A DNA stretch of 64,000 bases, from positions 1 to 64,000 of the forward strand of contig JAPEVC010000168.1 in NCBI GenBank assembly GCA_027946555.1, read 5' to 3'. Below, piece by piece: positions 23,965 through 35,400 of this stretch. This DNA is from Gnomoniopsis sp. IMI 355080. Taxonomy: Eukaryota; Ascomycota; Sordariomycetes; Diaporthales; Gnomoniaceae. A program made the position numbers and the translations under genes. Numbering within the stretch: the stretch's first letter is position 1; each line of letters starts with the position of its first letter. Under the pieces are notes generated by a model. That model saw only the letters and a list, made by a program, of their open reading frames with translations, did not search any database and had not been told where the DNA came from.

Positions 23965-25379
23965 ATGCGTATTACACTGAGTATTACAAACCCCGATGCC
24001 GAGGATCAGGACCTTCTTTCCCTCGAAGTCTTCCCGGACATGACCCTCGAGACCCTACGCAGTTCCATCCACGCCGAAACCCGCATCGACCCCTCCGCCC
24101 AGCACCTGTACCATAATGGCTCCCTCATCACCGACAATAACAAGACCATGGAGCAGCTCTCTATAACCGATGGCGAGCTGCTCGCCCTACACGTCCGTGA
24201 CATGCGCGGCAGCACCGGCATACCCACCGCCGGTGATAGTCGCCAGGCAGCCCAGGCAGCCGCCGCACAACGCCAGCAGCAGCAACGGAACGCTGCCCGC
24301 TCTGCCTCGGAGCCGGACCCCGAGCTGATCCGGCTGCAGATTCTGGGAAACCCAGAGCACAGGGCCGAGCTACAGAGAACCCAACCACAGCTTGCAGGTG
24401 TCCTCGATGACCCCCAGCGGTTCGCCGCAGCGTTCAGAGATGCTACCGACAGGGAGCGCAGGGAGAGGTCCGAGAGACAACGTCAGATCGCGGCCCTGAA
24501 CGCGGATCCATTCGATATCGAGGCACAGGCGAAGATTGAGGAGATTATACGGCAAGAGAGAGTCATGGAAAATCTGCAGAATGCGATGGAGCACAACCCA
24601 GAGGGTAATGCAACTTCCTATATAAGAGATCAGAGGCGGAAAAAACATACTGACAGATCTACAATGCAGTCTTCGGTCGTGTACACATGCTTTACGTCGA
24701 CGTTGAAGTGAACGGCCACAAAGTCAAAGCTCTCGTCGATTCTGGCGCTCAGACAACCATCATGTCACCCTCATGCGCAGAAGCTTGCAGCATTATGCGT
24801 TTGGTGGACAAGCGCTTTGCCGGAATAGCAAAGGGTGTGGGCACCGCTCAGATTGTTGGCCGGGTACACTCGGCTCAAATCAAGATCGGCCCCATCTTCT
24901 TACCCTGCAGCTTCACGGTCATGGAAGGCAAGAATGTCGAACTGTTGCTGGGACTGGATATGCTCAAGCGACACCAGGCGTCCATCGACTTGGCTACTGA
25001 CAAGCTCATCATCCAGGGTGTTCAGGTGCCATTCCTTGGGGAGGCGGATATTCCCAAAGACGTCGAGGAGGCGCTCGAGGAGGAGCCCAAGGTCAAGGGA
25101 CCCGGTGGCACGACCATCGGTGGGAGGACAGGCTCTATTGATGCTGCTCCCGGTGCTCCCGGCCCATCTTCGGCTGCGCAGCCGGCGGCTGCTCCTGTAG
25201 CATCCCAGCCAGCTGCAGCCGCACCTGCACCCGCGCAGTCCAGCTTCCCCGAGGAGGCCATCAACACGCTGATGCAGTTGGGCATCTCCAGACAACAAGC
25301 CATCAGCGCCTTGGAAGCCACCGGCGGCAACGTCGAATACGCCGCTGGTCTTCTTCTGGATGGAGGCGACAACATGTAG
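23965..25379 (+). CDS. ddi1: Ddi1: ubiquitin-like, retroviral-type aspartic protease and UBA shuttle protein
   Basis: Two exons (23965-24604, 24670-25379; 65-nt intron) encode 449 residues, against 428 in yeast. Domains in order: an N-terminal ubiquitin-like domain (about 1-75, MRITLSITNP...), a Gln/Ala linker, a helical domain (about 110-205), the retropepsin-like domain (about 214-340) with the catalytic triplet in ALVDSGAQTTIMS (Asp237) and a second signature ELLLGLDMLKRH, an Ala/Pro-rich linker, and a C-terminal UBA domain (about 406-447, EEAINTLMQLG...NVEYAAGLLL). Ddi1 binds long ubiquitin chains, brings clients to the proteasome and cleaves ubiquitinated substrates. All key residues are present. 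ATG at 23965 was chosen because the UBL begins exactly there, although the frame is open upstream. Convergent with rrp8. Confidence 0.97.
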
Positions 25380-25754
25380 GAACTTCTTGCTATGTGAGCA
25401 GATCTCCAGCATGGTCGGCGAACAAGGACGGCGGTATCTGGTGATTTTTTGGTTTTTTCCTTCTTGTCAATACGTGGGTTTAGGGTCATGTGCATAGCAG
25501 ACGGGGTTCCAATCATGGAAAGAGATCAAGATTTTGGGGTTTGAGACAACGCGTGGCATGCGACCAGATTTGGGCTGTAAAGTAGCATGCTAGTTGGGTG
25601 CATATCGCTTTGGGGACTGTATTAGTCCCAAGTCTGGTGCAATAGAGGTAGATCTATGCCCGCTAATCAACGTTGGCCACACGCCAGCTTTGAAACAGAA
25701 GTCCTGAGACACATTGCAACAGTACCGTGCCTCCCAGTCCAGTGCGTCGGCCGT
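25380..25754. other. convergent intergenic region
   Basis: 3-prime flanks of ddi1 and rrp8. No gene seen. Confidence 0.5.
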
Positions 25755-27359
25755 TTAGCGAAGTTTGTAAACACAAGGCTTCAGCACACTGGTCTCATCC
25801 ACTTCCACCTCATTCTCGATGAACTTGGGCTTCTTGGCCATTGTCTGCAACTTGCCGCCAAATCTGCTCTTCTCCGCCTCTTCCTTGCGCACGCACTTCC
25901 CCTTGGTAGCTGGCGCACACTTGATAAAACGCATTTTAACAAACATCCGATTGCTCAAATCCACCGCCTCCTCGCCTCGGCCTTGATCCTGTCCCGCCAG
26001 CATGAACCCGCGCGCATTCAGCACCTTGACAAACGTCGATACATCCGTCTGCTGCCGCGTATCATCCACTCCGTCGACCTCCACCAGCAGCGTCGTCTCA
26101 TCCGCCGCACCCTTGTCCTTACCAGCGGCCTTCTTGCCCGCCGGGCCCGCGGCAGCCTTGTTGCGTCTGTTTCCCACGCTGTGCTCGACGACCTTCTTCC
26201 CACCTGCGCCGCTGGGTGCGCCGAAGCGGCTCTTGATCTCTGCGACCCACAATTCGCCCTTCCACCGCAGGATACGATAGGCCTCCTCGATGAAGTCGAC
26301 CCAGTTGGTTCCCATCAGTGCCAGGCAGAATATGGCGACGTCCACGGTGCCGTTGGCGAGCGGGAGGTTGGCGATATCCGCCTTGGTGACGTATGGTTGC
26401 GGCGAGGACAGGTCGAAGGAGAGGATCTCGACTTTGAGCTTGGACTTGTCCTTGGCTAGCTCGGCAGCGAGGCGTGCGTCGCCGCAACCGAGATCCGCTA
26501 TGGTGCAGAGGTTGGAGTCACGGTTGCGCGGGAGGGGCTCGAGAACCTTGTCGGCGGCAGACTCGCCGGACTGCTGCTGCTGCTGCTGCTGCTTCTCAGC
26601 GGCCTTGCGGTGGTGCTTGGACGGGTACCGCGCGCGGGCACGGGCGCGGATGTCGGCAATGTACCCCTCGACGGGGTTCTCGGGCCACACCTCGACCTGC
26701 CGCCGGAAGCCCTCGTGGTACTCGGTGAACATCTCGGGCGAGTCGTTAAAGAGCGAGAGGGCGTCAGCCGAGGGCCGCGTGTACAAGGTCTCGTTGAGGT
26801 GGCGGAACCGTGCGGAAATGAGCTTTTCGCGCATGGAGGCTTGGAGGGGTGTGAGTTTTGGTTGCGCTGGTGGGACGGAGGGGATGCTGTTGCTGCCCTT
26901 GGAGGGTTTCACGGCGGTAGAAGAGCCATCTTCTTTTGCTGGAGTGTCGTTGTCCTCCTGGGCTTTCTGCTTGTCTTTTGCTTTCTTGGCCTTCTTCTTG
27001 TCCTTCAAAGAGACCTTCTTCTCCCCATGTGAATGTCCTGCTTCCTGACCTGTCTTCTCCTTCGTAGACTCTGCGCCATCTTCCGTTGAGTCCGGGTCAG
27101 CGTTGCGCTTGTGTCGCTTGTTTTCCTTCTTTGCCTTCTTCTCCTTTGGCTGACCATCTGCCTTTGCCTCCGGCGCTCCTCCATCTTGTCCGTCAATCAC
27201 GGACTCCCACAAATCAGCCACATTTGAGGGGTCGACGTTTTGAGCCTGCCTCTTTCTCTTCTTGGACTTCTTGGTGGCGTCCGCGTTTGCTGTGGGCGCT
27301 TTTGGGACCTCTGCCTTGAGCTTGTCTGCGGACACAGACCAGCCTTTCACCGCGAACAT
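25755..27359 (-). CDS. rrp8: ribosomal RNA-processing protein 8 (25S rRNA m1A methyltransferase)
   Basis: A single-exon frame of 534 residues, longer than yeast Rrp8 (392) because of a basic, low-complexity N-terminus of about 180 residues rich in Lys, Glu and Ala (nucleolar-targeting-like). It is followed by SMREKLISARFRHLNETLYT, the Rrp8 entry motif, and a Gln run near residues 255-262 encoded by CAG repeats. The methyltransferase core comes next: TIADLGCGDARLA (SAM-binding motif I, about 284-296), SFDLSSPQPYVTKADIANLP, VDVAIFCLALMGTNW and YRILRWKGELWVAEIKSRF. The enzyme methylates N1 of an adenine in helix 25.1 of 25S rRNA in the nucleolus. A 40-residue Lys/Ala/Gly-rich insert lies after SRFG, and the tail is basic. 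Start at 27359 (MFAVKGWSV) matches the family opening. Confidence 0.95.
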   Translation of the reverse strand: MFAVKGWSVSADKLKAEVPKAPTANADATKKSKKRKRQAQNVDPSNVADLWESVIDGQDGGAPEAKADGQPKEKKAKKENKRHKRNADPDSTEDGAESTKEKTGQEAGHSHGEKKVSLKDKKKAKKAKDKQKAQEDNDTPAKEDGSSTAVKPSKGSNSIPSVPPAQPKLTPLQASMREKLISARFRHLNETLYTRPSADALSLFNDSPEMFTEYHEGFRRQVEVWPENPVEGYIADIRARARARYPSKHHRKAAEKQQQQQQQSGESAADKVLEPLPRNRDSNLCTIADLGCGDARLAAELAKDKSKLKVEILSFDLSSPQPYVTKADIANLPLANGTVDVAIFCLALMGTNWVDFIEEAYRILRWKGELWVAEIKSRFGAPSGAGGKKVVEHSVGNRRNKAAAGPAGKKAAGKDKGAADETTLLVEVDGVDDTRQQTDVSTFVKVLNARGFMLAGQDQGRGEEAVDLSNRMFVKMRFIKCAPATKGKCVRKEEAEKSRFGGKLQTMAKKPKFIENEVEVDETSVLKPCVYKLR

Positions 27360-29632
27360 GGTGGACTATGGTGAGAAACTTTGAGCAGCTCACTTGGAAA
27401 GATGTGGTATTTTTTATGAGGCTCAGGCGATATAGTGAGGACGAGTTTTGCGCTGCTGCGGACTGATTGAGGGAGTAGACGTTGGAAATTTTGGATAGGT
27501 ACCCCACTCGGCTGCTGATCCGACAGGGGACCAGACAGGCCCCCCCCCTACAACTCCCGGGGATCGGTACTTTGGTATTCAAGACCCCACTAAGGTTCTC
27601 CTCCTTGGATGCAGATAGGTATGTATGTGTACGATAGTACACGTAGGTGCGGAGTATGTTTGGACGGTTTTCCAATCACGATACCAGAATCAACTTTGCT
27701 GTATGAGGAACTATAAATTTGGTTTTCTACCGTAGTTGATCATATCCCTTGCTGGTGACTCGAAAGACGGGTCATTGAGCTTGAAGAAAGCGTTGATAGC
27801 GAATCTTGAGTTTTATTGATCCTCAAAAATTATGTTGGTAATTGCAAGTGACAACGAGGTTGCGGGAGCATGTATCGTGACCTGGGCTTCCTCGCATGGT
27901 TATTACCATGGCACTCTTCATTTTGGGTGGAGACTTGACTTGATTGAGTGGGCATTTCGAGACACTCTTGACAATGTCGAGTGCAATCATGACTATTCGC
28001 TAGTACTTACTATGTCATTGTATCCCATCACGGACATCCAAGTTTAGAAGTATTTGGTGTCCAACCCCGGATATATTGTTTCACATACCCGCTCAGTGCA
28101 TCTTGAGCATTCGATATTGACTCACACCATGTTCTTGTGTCCATTGGAAGGCCTCACCTGGTTAAGAACTAATTACCCATTAGTATCCACATGCCACCTT
28201 CATAGCTCTCAGCAACGTTCAAGACCAATATACCCATGTAGGCAGAGGAGGGTGCTGTAAGAACTTTGCCCTTCAACCCGAAGCATTTGAGCTGTGTAAA
28301 CGTCATTCGAGGTAGATAGAGATACTTTCGTGTGCTCGGCCATTTGGGAAGTGGTGGGCAGTATGTACATTGCCCCGGGACAAATACCACGGTACTGAAT
28401 CATGGAATGGAATGACCGCATATTCAAGCCTTCAACGAGGACTTGGTACACATATTGCATTATTTTTCACGACCCTCTCCCTGTTGTCGCACGGCCTGCA
28501 GGGTAATTTGTTCCACAGTTTTGACTCTAGGTGGCAGTGGAGTATTTCAAATTCAGGGACCGCAAATGTCATGGTGAGGACTGTCAGTTCCATGATATTA
28601 ATCACTTAAATGAATAAGTCAGTGAACACTCGATTACATGCAACTTTCCGGGAATATCTCCTGGCTGGACCAGGCACGTAGATAACGTTCGTCTGAACAA
28701 TTTCCTCAAGCTTCGAGGCAGACCCAGAGTGAGCCTTTTCGCCGAGTGCTTCTGGCCTGTTATTGCTGAAGCTAATCTCTTGTTCTCAAAGCCTAAGTGT
28801 CGGATGAAAAACCCAAGAGGCAGGTAAGTGAGCTATGCCGCGCCAACTTTCCAGGGTCGTCCATGCTGTGAAGCGACCTCGGATGAGGACAAGCATGCCA
28901 GCGTATTACTCAATATCCATGCACCCAGAGACGCTTTGCGGCTGGAACTTTCCCATGGTTCCCGCAGCCACCCATTTTAGGATACATACTATGTAATTTC
29001 ATGGCGTTCTCTTCGAGGAGCTATACAGCCCCATCATCATGTAAGTTGAATTTAGAAGGTCGTACTTGAGATGCAGTCTCCATTGGTCTCCAACTGTTCT
29101 CCGCTTTGCAATGCATCATGGTTTGTGTCTATTTGCTCCTGCCATGCGAACTCCACCACATAACCTTGCATATTCAGTATGCAGTCTGCAGATCCCATGG
29201 AGATAGTTCCCGGTTCTCCTTGCGTGCGTAGCAATATTGCTTGGTGGCCAAGCTAAACTGCTGTCATACTAGTTGTACTTAGTGGAAGCCGGCACTTACC
29301 CATCTCACGCGACTCGGTAGTGGCTGCAGTCCCGCATGGTCCATCCTAGGCGATCACCTGGTAAGGTATCGTCCTCCATCACGAGTCCATCACCGCTTCT
29401 TCGATGGCCCGAATAGCCACACGTGCTGGATTACCATGGGTTCCCCTCCGTGTCTCACTCGCTATGATGTTGTCCCGGAAATACGGCTTTGCACAGCTCA
29501 TAGCCAAGTGCCTACATCACCATGCATGTTTGCTCGAGTATATATTGTACGAGGAGCCAGTATAGCCATGTCTAAGTTTCGTATAGCTGTGACCCAGCGC
29601 CCGCCACAAACCAACAGTCGCCTTGATTATCT
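27360..29632. other. gene-free region
   Basis: 2.3 kb between rrp8 and the glycosidase gene. It includes a C9 run near 27540-27548. Frames are short and AT-rich around 27700-28650. I find no gene, RNA or obvious mobile element. Confidence 0.45.
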
Positions 29633-29640
29633 TATATAAG
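29633..29640 (+). promoter_or_regulatory. TATA-like element of the glycosidase gene
   Basis: TATATAAG lies 66 bases upstream of the ATG at 29706, and the intervening leader is C/T/A-rich. Position and sequence fit a core promoter; the call is by inspection only. Confidence 0.4.
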
Positions 29641-29705
29641 GCTCGGTACAAGAACTGTTGATGTCCTAGAACTGCTCTTTTCCACACACCAGCACTTGTA
29701 ACAAG

Positions 29706-32483
29706 ATGTGGGCCTACGCCTTCACTCTCGCTTTGCTCCTAGAACGAGCATACTCAGTGCCCTATAGCGAGTATATTCTAGCTCCGGCTTCTCGTACAGT
29801 TTTTCCTGTTGCTGTATACAATATCAACGGCACTGTCAACAATGCCGAGGGCCTGCTTAATGGTGTCAACAGCACGGCCACGTTCTCGGCGGTATCTGCC
29901 GTCACATACGATTTTGGCAAGAACGTTGCAGGCCAGGTCTCACTTGTGGCCGGAGGCTCTGCGTACTCACCAGATGCAGTTATAGGTCTGACCTACTCTG
30001 AGTCGAGCTTATGGATCGCTGGCTTTGCCAGCGATGCTACGGCTTCTGAGGGCGTGGATGAGCCTTTGTGAGTACATGTCACTACAACGTTGTCCCTGAT
30101 ATATGCTGCCGAAACGTTGGCTGACAGAATTATCTAGGTATCTTCCGGTCGGACAAGGTGCTGGAACTTATACAATCGATCGCGAGCATGCAAGGGGTGC
30201 TTTCCGGTATCTGAGTCTCATCAATAATGGGACTGGTGATATTGAGCTTACTGGCCTCTCTGTGCTCTTCACGGCTGCCCCCACGCAGGACTTGCAAGAT
30301 TATGCAGGGTATTTTCACAGCAACGACGAGTTGATCAACAGGATCTGGTACGCCGGCGCTTATACAAATCGTGAGTATTTCATGCATTCAAATGCTCCGA
30401 GGGCTACTTGGCGTTCGGAACCTCAATATAGCAAAAACACAGACTGGCCGGAGACCTTGGTAGAGAAACACCAAGTCGGAGAAAAGATCTCGTCAGAAGT
30501 GATTCAGCACCGGATCTACACGGGATCCAGGGACTGCTCGCCAAGTGGCGCGGGAGCATTCAACACGAGACGAACCGGGTGCCTGTCACAAACAAGCCGA
30601 AAGTTTCTTTGTGCGGGCAAACCCGAGCTCGCGGTGGTCGTCATCTTGATTTCCCAGTCCTCTTTCAGCAAGGACACGTAGTAATTGCACTTCGAGCTAT
30701 TTCTTGGCAGATACAGGGGCTCCTGCTGCTTATTACCTTTCTGTGATCAATGCTGATACTGGTACTTAGAACTTTGCGATATTGATCCTAATTATGGCAA
30801 TGCATTGGTCCATAACGGCCAAACAGACCCTCCAGCTACACAGACATGGTATGTGTTATAACCCCTGAAGCTCATACACGCCCACATTCGTGTGGCCAAG
30901 AGAGTCTCAACAGAGACCTTGTATCTGGTGAACTCATTGGAAATTCAGAAATACTGACCAAGATCACGAAAAAAGGTACTACAACTACACAATCACCAAT
31001 GGTACCAGCTGCCTCGTGGATGGCGCCAAGCGCGACACACTCGTTTGGCCCGGAGACAGTAAGCCCATGCCTCCATCAATTCATCTTCTGTTATCTAATT
31101 AATGCCCAATTCCAGTCTTCGTGAGTGGATCGTCGATCGCATACAGCACGGGTGATTTGGATGCTGTCAAAAACTCCATTGAATCCCTTATGGTCCTCCA
31201 GACTGCGGAAGGCATCTTGCCGTATGTTGGCGTACCATTTTATACCATTATAAACGCAGTCTCCTTCACTTACCACTTACACACCTTGATCGGCGTCCAC
31301 ACCTACTATATCTACACGGGCGATCAAGCATGGCTCTCGTCATATTGGGATCAGTATAAACGCGGCGTGCAATGGTCACTGTCCAATATCGATGGAAGCG
31401 GCTTGATGAACGTCACCAGCAGTGCGGATTGGTTGCGCCTGGGTATGTCGGGACATAATCTCGAGGCAAACGCCATCCTGTACTATGTCCTCGGCCTCTC
31501 AATTCAACTTGCAGAGGTCTTGAGTGACACCGAGGCTGCAGCCAATTACACAGCTGAAGCAGCGAGTTTGAAGGAGGCTGCAAACTCGCTTTTGTGGAGG
31601 GAGGATTTGGGGTTCTACGTGGACAACGAAACGACTACCTTGGCACCACAAGATGGGAACAGCTTTGCTGGTAAGTCTCGAGTCAATTTGAAGTGCTGCC
31701 GCTTTAAATTTCTCTATGTCCGAGTCTTGTGACTCAAAGTGCTAAAATCTTCTCACAGTGCTCGGCAATCTCACTCTCAACCCTTCTCAGGCTACCACCA
31801 TCTCCAACAACCTTCAATCTCGATGGGGCGAGCTTGGTGCTCCGGCCCCGGAAGTCGCCAGTACACCGGCCACAATCTCGCCTTTTGCAGGTAGCTTCGA
31901 GCTACAGGCGCACCTGGTCGCTGGAGAAGCGGTGGCCGCGCTGGACTTGATGCGATTGGAGTGGGGTGACTTCATGCTGGATGACCCGAGGATGACTAAC
32001 TCAACATTTATCGAGGGATATCTGGAGGATGGCACCCTCCACTACTCTTATGACAACGATCCCAGGTAGGTTTCACTCCGCGAGATCATTATTGACTGGA
32101 CGAGGCATTCTAACTCCACGCTTAGAGTATCCTACGCCCACGGCTGGTCAACTGGGCCTACGAACCTGCTTAGTCGCTACGTTGCAGGCATTCAGATCGT
32201 AGCCGCGGGCGGCCAGCAGTGGCTAATCGCACCGCAAGCAGGTGATTTGACATCCGTATCCAGCGGGTTGACCACGACTGTCGGTAGTTTCACGGTTGAG
32301 ATTACCGCAGATGGGACAGGTGCCATCACGGCCTTCAGCCTTGTGACGCCGGAGGGCACCACTGGAGATGTGGTACTTCCTGCGAGCACGACTGGGTCAC
32401 TAACGAGCAGTTCAGGCCAGACAGTGGCTCTGACTAATGGAGTCGCCACGGGGCTCAGTGGCGGTAGCTGGACCTTGGGTTAG
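29706..32483 (+). CDS. secreted alpha-L-rhamnosidase-like six-hairpin glycosidase (GH78-type)
   Basis: Seven exons (29706-30067, 30138-30370, 30770-30848, 30976-31058, 31116-31670, 31759-32065, 32126-32483) join in frame to 658 residues. A signal peptide is likely (MWAYAFTLALLLERAYS). The middle carries the family signature after splicing: AYTNQLCDIDPNYGNALVHN, then LVDGAKRDTLVWPGD, ANAILYYVL and YAHGWSTGPTNLL, as in the (alpha/alpha)6 barrel of fungal GH78-like proteins. A beta-rich C-terminal domain with many Thr, Ser and Gly follows. Several N-x-S/T sequons suggest glycosylation. GH78 enzymes remove terminal rhamnose from plant pectic glycans and flavonoids; the actual substrate here is not established. 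Two oddities: intron 2 is 399 nt, and the exon 4 acceptor sits in an A run. A TATA-like box lies upstream and neighbours are distant, so it is not part of a visible cluster. Confidence 0.85.
30371..30769 (+). other. oversized intron 2 of the glycosidase gene
   Basis: Starts GTGAGT and ends TGATACTGGTACTTAG. The flanking exons rejoin the conserved AYTNQLC motif in frame, so the whole 399 nt must be removed. Typical introns here are 50-90 nt. About 300 nt in the middle, roughly 30400-30700, are G+C-richer than the two ends and stay open in more than one frame, as inserted coding-like DNA would. I do not recognise the source. Confidence 0.6.
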
Positions 32484-35400
32484 CATAGGGATGGGACTAG
32501 CACAATGAATTAATGGATTATGAGTGAATGATACATAGAAATAAATAGTGTGTGTGGCCGTGAATGTTCATACATCTTGAATACCCCATAAGTCGATCCA
32601 GGATACATAAGAAGACCTTGTACTGTCACTCTGAGCAGATGCATACTTGAAGCCATTATGAGAGGACAACAAAATAGGCTAGACAGAGCACTATCTTCCC
32701 TCCTGATGCTATGTCCATTGCTTCACTGTTAGTTGAGAGATTTGTAGGTGGCACATATGTACTCGCATAACTCGATTGGGCCTCCGAATTCTGTGATTCA
32801 TGACGATCTGTGCTTTTATTAGAAACTTGCTATGCTAGCTCATACAAGAACTTTTTTCTAGGGCACTCTAGATTGGCAACGGTGCTTGACAGACTTTGGT
32901 CGGCTGACACGAATTTTCTAGTGGGCAAAACTTCGGACCTGTCTCCATGGTCTTTGCCTCTGAGGCTTGTTCATGTCTCGGCCAATCTAGCGTTAGACGG
33001 TTCTTTGAGCGTCCAGATTCCTGATGAAAAACATGCGGAAGCTCCATAAATATGTTTTGGAAGTATTTTGGTACTCCACAAGTCACTGTCCTTGGTGTGA
33101 GTCAGGGCATAGCACCCCAAAGTAGGAAGACACCGTTCTTGAGAGGTTCACTGGGCTCGAGTAGACTAACTGTGAACGTTCATAGCTGAACTTAGCTGCC
33201 GTCTGGTTCCGGACGTAAATCAGAGTGTAACTTGTACGAATCGCGACACCAGATTGCGCTACCCTATAAGTGCCGCTTGTGCTACTTGAGGGGGCAAAAT
33301 GACTTCAGGTACTTCGTGAGAAATTAGCCTCTTTCGGAGTAAGAGGCATGAAGAGCTGGGTTACCCATATGTATCTCAGTTTTGATCAAGCCACATCTCG
33401 TTCGTGATGAGTTGGCCCTGGTGCTCAAGTACCACAAGCGCCACGCCACTGGTGTAGGAAGGAGTGACGACGGACTATCGAGCTGCGAGAGCGACGGACA
33501 TGGCGAATGAGAACCTTTGTTGCGTTGGCTGTTTGAGGGCAGCGCATAGCTGCGAACACAAGAGTGCACTTGGGGTGCCAGCGGGGAGCCCGCCTAAATG
33601 GACTTGTATTTCCACGGTATATTCGTATCCCTGAAGGGCACAAAAGTGACCTGAAGTCACTCATTTGAGTTTTGCGAGTGTTTCTTGTCGATCAAAATCA
33701 GGCTGCTGACACCAACACAAGGAAGGAAGCCGACTGGCCCAGTCCTCAGCCTCCTCCCGAGAGTGTTGTGGGGTGAAGCCGTAGCTTGATGAGCGTCCCA
33801 CGGTATTCCCCATAAGTCATGGCATATCAAGATAGGAAAACAAGGATTTTATGCGCGCTCGGGCTGGCCCAAATGTCATTGCCGACGCCAGGCTGACAGT
33901 TCTGTCTGTGCTCGCAAGTTCTCACTAGTGAAAGGACCGTTGACAAAGGGTGTCCTTGGTCCAATGATTAGCAAGGCTAAGTTGAAAAGGATGGCCGGAG
34001 TACGCCGAGACTCAGAACTTCCATGCCAGGGCATGCAGACTACGGCGTGCTGACGGCAGCGAGTTCGTTAGGAGGAAGCAGAGGGTGCTGATCACAGAAG
34101 TGTTCCGAAGACTATGATCGAGGGTGAGGACAGTATATCACAGCAAACCCCATGGTCGTGCCTGGGGTTTCTTTTTTGAAGAGGTTCCTATGCTCCTGTT
34201 CAGGCTCAGCATGTATTTTAGACATGAAAACAACCATTTTCGTCAACATTGATGAAAGAGCCGTGGACGCCAGAATCTCTGACGTCGGCCGGGTCCGTTG
34301 GTCCCGGTCAGCAAGCTTTGACGCTTGACTGGGATAGCAGACGCCACGGTATTGCTATGGAAGTGACGACTACTGTAACTTCGAATCAAAATGTGGTGGC
34401 ATGTGATTGGTATTAATAATGTTTTGTGAATGGATTTGTTGGGTTGTGCGAGAAGCTAGGAGTAGAGAAAGTGACAGCTGGATCCACTGTTTTCAATAGT
34501 ATGCTGTATTGCTATGATATTATCCGTCAACCGCTTACATAATACTCGAGTGCCTCTGCGGGACTATCCCTTCTCAACATCACGTCTTTATTCATCCTAG
34601 CAACCGGACCGACATCGACTCCTCTCCCACCTATTCCCGGCCATGTCTCTCATCTTTGCCAGCCTGGGCAGTTTGCGTTGCACAGTAGGCTGCGTCGTGG
34701 AACACCGATTTATAACGAGTCCAGCCGCGATTGGCTGAGTCAAAGAGGGTTTTTGCTGGGATCAAGATGGTCAGCAGACAGAGACAGACAGATACACGGC
34801 TTCTCACAATGCTCAGTGCTCACGGGAAAAAGCCAGACAATCGCACACAGCACAACGATGCTGCATCTCGCGCGCTAGCATTGTACGCCCGACAATCACC
34901 GTCACCGTTATCGTCACCGTCATTGACACCGATAACCGGGAACCGGGCATCGCATGGACACGGGCATGGGCGTGGGCATACGCACGCTTCTCTGCGTCTG
35001 GCTACGCGGCTACCTAGTGAGGTACGCAGGTATTCCACCAACAGACGACCTTTCCGCAGCCGTCTTGGTCTAGTGCTCGGCAGCGAGCATTCCTTCGCTT
35101 CCAGAATGTTTCTACCGCGCAGATCCAAGCATCGAGCCGGTCCAACTGCTGTCATCCAGGAAGCCGGTCGTCCAGGCTAAGGCAGAAGAGAACTCATCAA
35201 CGCGAAGCGACCTAGTGGTCTTTTGTCGCCGTTGCTGACCGCCATACACTACGCCCAGAGGTATCTAAAATGTATTGTGACTTGAGGCTAGGGTGTCCAA
35301 CCCCCCCCTCTCCCTTCAATCCGGCAGGTACTCTGGAGTGTACCGAGTCGACAACACTGCGGGATGCAGTATTTGGCTGCAGTGCTCCGTACGCGTCTCA

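Noticed and set aside
23965..25379. Retroviral-type protease motif (DSGAQTT) as sign of a retroelement
   Set aside because: It is flanked by ubiquitin-like and UBA domains in one intact protein, the normal Ddi1 layout.
18858..27359. Ura5, acetyltransferase, Ddi1 and Rrp8 as a functional cluster
   Set aside because: Housekeeping genes of unrelated pathways on alternating strands with long spacers; no co-regulation signal seen.
34731..35180. 149-codon His/Gly/Arg-rich frame
   Set aside because: First codon is not ATG in sequence, composition follows GC-rich low complexity (GGGCATGGGCGTGGGCAT), no splice signals or family resemblance.
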